64,000 nt of DNA, taken from positions 1-64,000 of the forward strand of contig CAZUGV010000007.1 in NCBI GenBank assembly GCA_964620425.1, written 5' to 3'. The DNA comes from DASXUG01 sp964620425. Its GTDB lineage: Bacteria > Pseudomonadota > Gammaproteobacteria > Burkholderiales > Methylophilaceae. Positions 31,906 through 41,600 of this stretch are shown here, in pieces (the first letter of the stretch is position 1; each line of letters begins with the position of its first letter). The position numbers and the translations under genes are program-made. Under the pieces are notes generated by a model that did not search any database, was not told where the DNA came from, and saw only the letters and a program-made list of their open reading frames with translations.

Positions 31906-34425
31906 TTATATTCTATTGAGTAGCTTCAGAAAATCTTCAAAAGGTGAAGGTTTGCCATATAAATACCCTTGCGCTTCGTAGCAGCCAAATCTGGCTAATA
32001 TAGCGGATTGCTCTTTATTTTCAATGCCCTCTGCGACAATTTCCATGCTTAGACTTTGTGCCATAGCGATTATTGCTTTGACCAATAAAGCGGCTTTTTC
32101 GTTGGTACAAATGTCACGGATAAATGAGCGGTCGATTTTTACTTGCTGAATGGGAAACTTGTTCAAGTAGGCGAGCGCAGAAAAGCCTGTGCCAAAATCA
32201 TCAATTGCTAGTTTTATGCCCATTTGATTAATTCTGGTCAGCGTTAGCATAACATCCACGCTATCTTGCAACAGAAGACTTTCGGTGATTTCAAGGGCGA
32301 TCCACTCTGGTTGGCAACCTGTTGTTTTTAGGCAGTGTTTAAGGGTTGCAAGTAAGTTGTGACGCAAGAACTGCCTAGAAGATAAGTTCATTGCAATAAC
32401 GATTGGTTTCGTATGAGTAAGCATGCGATCTTTGTTAAGTTTAACGGCTGCAATGCAGCCTTGCATTAAAACCCACGCGCCAATTTCGACAATTAAGCCG
32501 CTTTCTTCTGTGATGGGGATGAATTGGGCAGGTTCCAGTCTGGCGATTTCTGGATTAGTCCAGCGTAGCAAGGCTTCAGCGCCCAATATGTTGCCAGTTA
32601 AAACATCGACTTTGGGTTGAAAATGTAATGAAAGCTCATTTTTTTCTAATGCATATCGTAACGCCGTTTCAATAACCAAGCGTTCTGTCATGATTGAGTT
32701 AGCGTTTCTATTGTGAAACTGGAAATTGTTTCTGCCTTTTTTCTTGGCTTGATACATTGCGGTGTCGGCAAACTTCATCAGACCATCAATGTCGTTACTG
32801 TCTTTGGGATAGGTGGATATACCAATGCTTACGGTAATAAAAAAACTAGCCTGTTCTATTTCAAAAGGGGCTTCTAATGTGCTTGCAATCTCAGATGCGA
32901 GTGCGGATAAATCATCTTCGTTAGCATTACGAACTAAAACAGCAAATTCATCCCCACCGATTCTAGCCAAGATGTTGTTGCCTTTGATGCATGACGAGAT
33001 TCTTTTTGATGCTTGAACGAGTAATTGGTCGCCTGCAAAATGTCCTAATGTGTCATTGATGGACTTGAAGTAATCTAGGTCTAGGAACATGACTCCGAAT
33101 GGACTATTTTTTTTGGTAGCACTCTCAACTGCAATCGCTAATTGGTCATAAAAAAATTCACGGTTAGGTAGTTTTGTTAGCGAATCTTGATAAGCCAATT
33201 GCTCTAACTGTTGGCGATATTGCGTGATTTCTGTAATGTCGCTAGATAACGCTAACGCACCAATAATTTCATTTTGCGCATTGTATTCAGGGGCGATAAT
33301 TACCAAGCTTACTTGTTCATTGTCACCCTGCCTAGTGGTCATCTCTATCCGTTTAACTTCGCCTGTTTTCATCACAGTAACTAATATTTCTTGATATTCA
33401 GCCCCTGTAATGCTGGTTATATTTGTGTCCCACGATTCCGAGGGGGATTTACCCCAGCGCTGTTTTAGCTCGGCATCAAGATTCTTATAGCTACCATTCA
33501 TAAAGGTACGTTTGCAATTTAAATCATAACGAAAGATGGCTAAAGGTAAATTTTTTGCTAATGAGTTATAAGCCGAGTCTTTGTTGGAGATTTCAGAAAG
33601 CAAATGAATACGCTCGGTAATGTCGCGAGAAAAGCCTACTGTACCGATAACCTGACCATTGATAGAAACAGGAGATTTATAGGTTTCAGCTAAGTACTCT
33701 TCGCCATTTGCTGTTTTAATTTTTTCTATAGCGCTTAACGGCTCATTCGACGTTAATACTTGCAAATCTTGTGCGGTATAACCTTGTGCGAGTTCGGCGG
33801 GGAAAAAGTCAAAATCTGTTTTACCTTCTAATTCTTTTGGACTATTCACCCCTGCAACTTTGGCAAAGGCAGCATTCGTTGCCAAAAAGCGACTTTTCTT
33901 ATCTTTTAGCCAAACGATGAAAGGGAAGTTGTCTAGCAGTGCGCGTTGGTAATGTTCTTGTTGTTTAATTTCTTTATCTTCAAGATATTTCTCATTGGAG
34001 TTTTCTCTGCCAATCGAAAGCGTACCAATCAGTTTGTTTTTTTGATCAATAATGGGGGTAATCGTGACGACATCGTACAAGGCACGACCAGGATGATTAT
34101 TTTCTTTGACGACTAAGATTGTGGTTGCCTGTTTGGTTTCAATGACAGTTTTTACCGCGTCAAAATAACGTTGCATGGCCGTGTCATTAGGTAGTATGTC
34201 GATTCCCTTATGGCCCAGCACCTCATCAAGTGATCTACCAATGGTGTTTAACGTGGTAGCGTTCATGTATACCAGTCGCCCGAGATGGTCGGTAATATGC
34301 ACATTGTCTTCAGATAAATTAAAAAGTGATTCAAACGCGAAACCCAAGGTGTCGAGCAATTTGTTGTTGGTCAGTTGAAATTTTACCTGACGCAGCTTGA
34401 AGTCATTTTGTTGAGGTTCTTGCAT
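31906..34425 (-). CDS. PAS-PAS-PAS-GGDEF-EAL signalling protein
   Basis: An 839-residue cytosolic cyclic-di-GMP protein without membrane segments. Three PAS-type sensor domains cover about 25-145, 160-275 and 285-402. The diguanylate cyclase domain has G-G-D-E-F at 490-494 and the phosphodiesterase domain E-A-L-L-R at 617-621, with later NLSSRQF, LEITES, IDDFGTGFSAL and AEGIEN all intact. Both active sites look competent. No RxxD inhibitory site precedes GGDEF (the position reads K-G-N-N). The net direction of activity and the PAS ligands are unknown. Confidence 0.92.
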   Translation of the reverse strand: MQEPQQNDFKLRQVKFQLTNNKLLDTLGFAFESLFNLSEDNVHITDHLGRLVYMNATTLNTIGRSLDEVLGHKGIDILPNDTAMQRYFDAVKTVIETKQATTILVVKENNHPGRALYDVVTITPIIDQKNKLIGTLSIGRENSNEKYLEDKEIKQQEHYQRALLDNFPFIVWLKDKKSRFLATNAAFAKVAGVNSPKELEGKTDFDFFPAELAQGYTAQDLQVLTSNEPLSAIEKIKTANGEEYLAETYKSPVSINGQVIGTVGFSRDITERIHLLSEISNKDSAYNSLAKNLPLAIFRYDLNCKRTFMNGSYKNLDAELKQRWGKSPSESWDTNITSITGAEYQEILVTVMKTGEVKRIEMTTRQGDNEQVSLVIIAPEYNAQNEIIGALALSSDITEITQYRQQLEQLAYQDSLTKLPNREFFYDQLAIAVESATKKNSPFGVMFLDLDYFKSINDTLGHFAGDQLLVQASKRISSCIKGNNILARIGGDEFAVLVRNANEDDLSALASEIASTLEAPFEIEQASFFITVSIGISTYPKDSNDIDGLMKFADTAMYQAKKKGRNNFQFHNRNANSIMTERLVIETALRYALEKNELSLHFQPKVDVLTGNILGAEALLRWTNPEIARLEPAQFIPITEESGLIVEIGAWVLMQGCIAAVKLNKDRMLTHTKPIVIAMNLSSRQFLRHNLLATLKHCLKTTGCQPEWIALEITESLLLQDSVDVMLTLTRINQMGIKLAIDDFGTGFSALAYLNKFPIQQVKIDRSFIRDICTNEKAALLVKAIIAMAQSLSMEIVAEGIENKEQSAILARFGCYEAQGYLYGKPSPFEDFLKLLNRI

Positions 34426-34586
34426 TTCAAACGTCCTAACTCACAGTTATTCAGTTATTGGTACTGAATGGTATCAAAAACAAGCACCATTTTAGCGTTA
34501 GTTTGAATCAATAAATTCTTTTCAGCAAGATTTAAAACTAGGCAGTAAAATATGCGCTTCTAAAATGGCATAAAGATCGTTTACTC

Positions 34587-35366
34587 ATGTTCACGCATCC
34601 TGAGTTTGACCCAATAGCAATTCACCTAGGTGGTTTTGGCGTGCATTGGTACGGCTTGATGTATCTCACTGGTTTCATGGCTTTTCTAGGATTGGGCCGA
34701 CTACGTATTGCCAATCAGGCATGGCGTGGTTGGACCAATGAGATGTTAGATGATGCCTTGTTTTTCGGTGCCTTAGGCGTAATTTTGGGTGGTCGCCTAG
34801 GTTACGTGGTGTTTTATCAAAGTGCTTACTTTATGCATCACCCTCTCGAAATATTTGCCGTATGGCAGGGTGGCATGTCATTTCACGGTGGTTTTTTGGG
34901 CGTACTACTCGCTATGTTTTTCTTCTCCAGAAAATATAAAGCACAATCATGGTTGAGCATTATGGATTTTGTCGCCCCGTTAGTCCCCATTGGCCTCGGA
35001 GCTGGACGTTTAGGTAATTTTATTAACGGTGAGTTATGGGGGCGTGCCACTCATGCGAGTTGGGGTATGGTTTTCCCCAAGGTGGATCTGGTCGCTCGCC
35101 ACCCTTCACAGCTTTACGAGTTTGCCCTTGAGGGGGTCGTTTTATTTACCATTTTATGGCTGTTTTCCAGCAAGCCGCGTCCAACAGGTGCAGTTTCTGC
35201 ATTATTTTTGATCGGCTATGGAAGTTTCAGATTTTTAGCAGAATATACCCGTGAACCAGATAGCTATCTCGGTCTATTGCAACTCGGTCTCAGTATGGGG
35301 CAATGGCTAAGTCTGCCCATGGTGCTGTTGGGCATTATCTTGCTGGGTAGATGCTACAAGAAATAG
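34587..35366 (+). CDS. lgt: Prolipoprotein diacylglyceryl transferase
   Basis: A 259-residue inner-membrane enzyme that attaches diacylglycerol to the lipobox Cys of prolipoproteins. About seven membrane segments. The H-G-G-F-L-G motif (100-105) and the signature G-R-L-G-N-F-I-N-G-E-L-W-G-R (140-153) are intact. Transcribed alone, divergently from the PAS-GGDEF-EAL gene. Confidence 0.96.
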   Translation: MFTHPEFDPIAIHLGGFGVHWYGLMYLTGFMAFLGLGRLRIANQAWRGWTNEMLDDALFFGALGVILGGRLGYVVFYQSAYFMHHPLEIFAVWQGGMSFHGGFLGVLLAMFFFSRKYKAQSWLSIMDFVAPLVPIGLGAGRLGNFINGELWGRATHASWGMVFPKVDLVARHPSQLYEFALEGVVLFTILWLFSSKPRPTGAVSALFLIGYGSFRFLAEYTREPDSYLGLLQLGLSMGQWLSLPMVLLGIILLGRCYKK

Positions 35367-35466
35367 CAAGTATTTGCCCTGTGTTGGATTTAACGAAGTT
35401 TAGCGTTAAAATTAAGTGATTGTTTTTATAAGGTTATTTTTAAGTCCCTTGTGTTTTTATCATCCC

Positions 35467-35488
35467 CAATAGTCCAAATGGACTATTG
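35467..35488 (+). terminator. Possible terminator after lgt
   Basis: CAATAGTCC and GGACTATTG form a perfect 9-bp stem with a four-base loop, 100 bases after lgt. The following sequence has only scattered T, so termination is uncertain. Confidence 0.45.
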
Positions 35489-35654
35489 TCTGCAATTTTC
35501 TAGGCAAATACAATCGCCACAACAATAAAAAGGTAGGGAAAGTTTCCCAGCCTACAACATAAAGTATTTTTTAATTTTTACGTTATACATGTGTATTGCA
35601 GATTCGAGTGACATCGAACAAGCATAACCACCATTTTTCGCATCGGGGATTTTA

Positions 35655-38600
35655 ATGTACAGAGAGTCAGTTCAGCCTCTTGGCGGGGTATTGCCAAGCA
35701 ATTTTTTTGAGCGCACGCGTAAAATAGTTGCTAAAACACTTATTGTTTCAATGTTAGTGTTGGATATTCCAGTAGTTCCACTCATCAATTATGGTAGTTC
35801 AGCTCAAGCTGCTGCTTTGCTAACAGACCCCAATGTGTGGGTAACGGTGACGCCTAAGGCAGACCCGCTCATGCAGAATCTCAACATTCCTGCTACTGCT
35901 GCAACGCAGGGGATGTGGTCAGCGCCATTTGCATGGCCAATGAATGGCTTACACAACATGATCCTACCTGATGGCAAAGTGCTCACTTTCGGTACGAATG
36001 CGGACGGCGGTGCGCAAGAGGGGCGTACTTTTGATATATGGGATCCTAGCTTAGGTTTTGGTGCTAATAGTCACAATACGAGCTTCCAAGCCGCACAGCA
36101 AGATAGTTTTTGCTCGACAGCCGCATATCTGAACGATGGCAACATGCTCATTACTGGTGGTAATGCCGGTAATGGTGGCTTTGGTAAAGGGAGTGTTATT
36201 TACAATCCTGTGAACAATAGCCGAGCAACAGCACAAGCTGTAACAGCGCTGCCACGCTGGTATTCCACTATGATTGGATTACCTGACGGTCGCAAGTTAG
36301 TCATGGGCGGCATGGCACCTTATACAGAGGGTATGTATAACGACCCTGCAGGTGCTATTACGCGCGGCGAGCCTTCGATGACGCCTGAAATTTATGAGAA
36401 TGGTGCTTGGCGTTCATTATTGGGTGCTAATAGCCGTTTAGCGTTTGGCCCAGATTTCCTTCGCACTTCTTTCCCGCATGCTTTTGTTGCACCAAACGGT
36501 CAAGTATTTGGCATTTCTGCAGACAGAATGTGGTACTTGGATGTGAACGCCAACAATGGTGCTGGCGCTGTTTATGACTACGGTCAATTTAAACCTGGGT
36601 ATGGTAACAAAGCTGACCCAGACAATGTGGGCGCGCTGAGTGTTGCTGTGATGTATGACATCGGCAAAATTATACAAGCAGGTGGCAATGGGGGCTTTAA
36701 CGGCGATGGCTTTCCATCCAGTAACAAAGCGACCAATATTGATATTAATGGTGGCGCGCCTGTTTTAACGGAGTTACCGCGCATGAATATCCCACGCCGC
36801 TATGGCAATGGTGTTGTGTTAGCCAACGGTGAAGTGGTCATTACTGGCGGTACAAGATTTGGTAATGATGGCGGGGATAACGCTGTTTACGCTGCTGAAA
36901 TTTGGAATCCAGTTGCAAATAACTGGCGCTTAGGTGCAAGCGCATCCACAATCCGTGTTTATCACTCTATTAACTCACTATTGTTAAACGGCGCGATTAT
37001 CTCTACAGGTGGCGGTACGCCTGGCCCAGTGCTCAACAAAACTGGTGAGGTTTACTACCCGCCTTATTTGTTTGAACAAGTTGGTGGTGCATCGCAGCTT
37101 GCAAAACGCCCCGAAATCAGAGGGATTAGTGGCCTAAAATATGCGCATGGTGCAACCATGCAGATGGATATGGATTCAACTGCGGCAATAACAGGCCTAT
37201 CTCTTATTGCTCTAAGTAACGGTACGCACTCATTCAATAATGGTCAACGCCGTATTCCCTTACAGTTTACGCAAGAAGATAATCGCTTAACTGCCACCAT
37301 CCCCAACGCCAACCTAACGCTGCCTGGTTATTACCAAGTAGTGGCTTTAAATGCACAAGGCGTGCCCTCTTACGCCAATGTGATTGCGGTTGGCGCACAA
37401 ATGGCAGCGCCACAAGTGGGGACCACCCCTTATAACCCAGGTGCTGTAACACCACCTCCTCCACCTCCAGCGAATGTACCACCAACGGTTGCATTAACAG
37501 CACCAGTTGCGGGTGTAGCTTATACCCAAGGTGAAACTGTAGCAATGACAGCCACTGCGGCTGATAGCGATGGCACAGTGGCTTATGTAGATTTTTACGA
37601 TGGAGGCACATTACTTGGTTCTGACACAGTAGCACCCTACGATTTTAATTGGGTAACATCAGCCGCCACGGCAGTGGGTAACCACAATATTACTGCGGTC
37701 GCTGTAGATAATGCAGGCGCATCTACCACTAGTGCAGTGCGTGGTATTGTCATCAATGCTCCTGCTGGCGGAGGCGGTACTGGTTCAGGTGCACTCCCTG
37801 CGGGTGTTTCTAGTGCGTGGTCATTTAACGAAGGTGTGGGCGCTACGGTTGCCGATGCTAGTGGTAACAACCGCCCCCTTACCTTAAGCAATGCCACGTG
37901 GGTTGCTGGCATCAGTGGCCAAGCGGCACAATTGAATGGTGCGAATGCATCAGGCACGGTTGGACAAGCCTTGGTTGATACCGCTGCTAGCTTCTCAATT
38001 TCAGCTTGGGTTAAATTAGACAACCTAAACGGTTGGCAAACAATTGTGAATCAAGATGGTGTGAATATAAGTGGTTTCTGGTTGCAATTTAGTCAATACG
38101 TCAATGGTGGTAAATTTATGCTCACCATGCATGATGTAGACGCTACTGCCAGTGGTGCTTTGCGTGCAGTTTCCACTACCACTCCAATCGTAGGACAGTG
38201 GTATCACCTCGTTGGTGTGCGAGATAAAGTGGCTGGCACGATGAAGATATACGTGAATGGTCAATTAGAAGGTACAACTCCTTGGGCTGGAGGTTGGGCA
38301 TCTAATGGCGCACTCAATGTTGGGCGTGGTAAATGGGGTGGACCAAACGACTGGGTAGCAGGCGCTGTGGATGGTGTCAGTGTTTATAATCGCACCCTCA
38401 CGGATGCAGATGTTGCTGGCCTATATCAATCACGTGATACTAGTGGCGCAGTGACGCCTCCAGCGGCGGGGCCAGCTCCAACCGCCTCCACCGCTATCGT
38501 ATTCGAGAAGCGCACAGGTGCAAATAACCGTGTCTGGGTGGTTAACCCTGACAACGACAGTGTCAGCGTGTTAGATGCGACAACGAACGCGCTGATTCAA

Positions 38601-41600
38601 TCTATTCCAGTGGGGATTGCTCCTCGCACAATAGCGATTGCGCCTAATGGCAATATTTGGGTAACGAATAAAGAGTCAGCGACTATTTCTGTGATTAGCC
38701 CAACTACGCTAGCCGTGGTGCAAACAATCGCCATGCCGCGTGCCTCACAACCCTTTGGTTTAGCCTTTGCACCGAATGGCAGTAGTGCTTTTGTCGTGCT
38801 AGAGGCATCAGGTGAGTTGAGGAAGTTAGACCCGACTAATGGTGCTTTGCAAGCTACTTTGGCTGTGGGCAGCAATCCGCGTCATGTTTCTGTGACCGCT
38901 GATTCAGCCACAGCGCTAGTTTCACGTTTTATCACACCATCACTGCCCGGTGAAGGCACTGCCACCGTTGATACAACTACGGCGGGCGCTGAGGTGCTTG
39001 CAGTGAATACGGGTGCGATGACACTGAATAAAACAATCGTATTGCGCCATAGCGATAAAGCTGACACCACCATTACTGGTAGCGGTATACCAAACTATCT
39101 TGGTGCTGTGGCCATTTCTCCAGATGGCAAATCTGCTTGGGTGCCATCTAAGCAAGATAATATTAAACGTGGTATGGCACGTAATGGGCTGCCGCTTAAC
39201 TTCCAAAATACGGTGCGTGCGATTAGTTCACGTATTGACATGACAACGTTGGCAGAAGATTACGCGCTTCGTGTTGATCATGACAACTCAAGTCTCGGCT
39301 CTGCCGCACTTTACCATCCAAACGGAACATACCTGTTTGTGGCTTTGGAAACTAGTCGTCAAGTTGCTATTATCAATCCTACAAATGGTGTTTTAGTCGG
39401 TCATTTAGATACGGGGCTAGCACCACAAGGACTTGCTATTGCCCCAGATGGTAGCAAATTGTTTGTACAAAACTTTATGAGTAGAACAGTTGGCATATAT
39501 GACCTAGCTGCTTTAAATGGTCAGGCCAATGTGGCAGGTGTTACGTTACAAGCACAACCATCTACTGTTAATACAGAAAAGCTACCTGCGAATATATTAG
39601 CGGGTAAACAACTGTTTTACGATGCAAAAGACCGTCGATTGGCGCTTGATAGCTACATGAGTTGTGCGAGTTGCCATAACGATGGCGGTCACGATGGTCG
39701 TGTGTGGGACTTAACTGGTTTTGGTGAAGGTTTGCGTAACACCATTAACCTGAAAGGTCGCGCAGCGATGGGTCACGGTAACCTGCATTGGAGTGCTAAC
39801 TTTGACGAGTTGCAAGACTTTGAAGGGCAAATCCGCACCTTGTCAGGCGGTACTGGCCTGATGACAGATGCCCAATTTAATACAGGCACACGTAATCAAC
39901 CCTTGGGTGACAAAAAAGCTGGTGTAAGTGCAGACTTAGATAACTTAGCAGCTTATGTCACATCGCTGAATACCTTTGCGCCAAGCCCAAACCGCAATGC
40001 TGATGGTACGCTCACAGCAGCAGCGACGGCAGGTAAAGCTGTATTTGCAAACAGCTGTGCAAGCTGCCATGGTGGGGCGAACTTCACCACCAGCACTGAC
40101 GGCACTAATCTGAAAACCATTGGCACCATCAATGCACTCAGTGGCCAACGTTTGGGTGCTGCATTAACAGGGCTTGATGTACCGACTCTGCGTGATGTAT
40201 GGGCCACTGCACCTTACTTGCATAACGGTAGTGCGCCCACTGTCACAGCGGCGGTACAAGCGCATAACAACTTAACGCTCAGCGCCACTGATTTAGCGAA
40301 TGTTGTCGCTTATGTGCAACAAATTGGGAGTGAGGAAGCCAGTGGAGGGGGGGGTAACATAGTTCCTAATGGCGTTGCAGGCTCGTGGTCATTTAACGAA
40401 GGTGTGGGCGCTACGGTTGCCGATGCTAGTGGTAACAACCGCCCCCTTACCTTAAGCAATGCCACGTGGGTTGCTGGCATCAGTGGCCAAGCGGCACAAT
40501 TGAATGGTGCGAATGCATCAGGCACGGTTGGACAAGCCTTGGTTGATACCGCTGCTAGCTTCTCAATTTCAGCTTGGGTTAAATTAGACAACCTAAACGG
40601 TTGGCAAACAATTGTGAATCAAGATGGTGTGAATATAAGTGGTTTCTGGTTGCAATTTAGTCAATACGTCAATGGTGGTAAATTTATGCTCACCATGCAT
40701 GATGTAGACGCTACTGCCAGTGGTGCTTTGCGTGCAGTTTCCACTACCACTCCAATCGTAGGACAGTGGTATCACCTCGTTGGTGTGCGAGATAAAGTGG
40801 CTGGCACGATGAAGATATACGTGAATGGTCAATTAGAAGGTACAACTCCTTGGGCTGGAGGTTGGGCATCTAATGGCGCACTCAATGTTGGGCGTGGTAA
40901 ATGGGGTGGACCAAACGACTGGGTAGCAGGCGCTGTGGATGGTGTCAGTGTTTATAATCGCACCCTCACGGATGCAGATGTTGCTGGCCTATATCAAGCT
41001 CGCGGCGAAGGTGGCACAGTAACACCTCCTCCTCCCAACGCCTTGCCAACAGTTGCATTAACTGCGCCTGCATCAGGTAGCACAATTACTCAAGGTGCCA
41101 CGGTAGCGATAACTGCCACAGCCGCAGACAGTGATGGCACGGTAGCCCGCGTAGAGTTTTACGACGGCGCCACCTTACTAGGCACCGATGCTACAGCCCC
41201 GTATGCCCTTGATTGGGTCACGAGCGCGGCCACAGCTATTGGCGTCCATAGCTTAACAGCTAGAGCCTACGATAATACTGGCGCAGTCAACACCAGTGCA
41301 GCGGTTGATGTGACAGTCAATGCACCAGCCAACGTAGCCCCAACGGTAGCTATAACTGCGCCTACATTAGGTAGCACAATTACCCAAGGTGCAACTGTAG
41401 CGATTACTGCCACAGCCGCAGACAGTGACGGCACGGTAGCCAGAGTAGAGTTTTACGATGGCGCGACCTTACTTGGTACAGACAATGCTGCACCGTATGC
41501 GTATAGCTGGCTAACTAGCTCGGCGACTGCGGTTGGCGCCCATAGTTTAACAGCCTTAGCCTACGATAATTCTGGCGCAGTCACCACTAGTGCAGCGGTT

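Noticed and set aside
37637..38264. Antisense frames over both LamG copies
   Set aside because: They appear twice only because the underlying DNA is duplicated; no start signals and the sense frame clearly codes.
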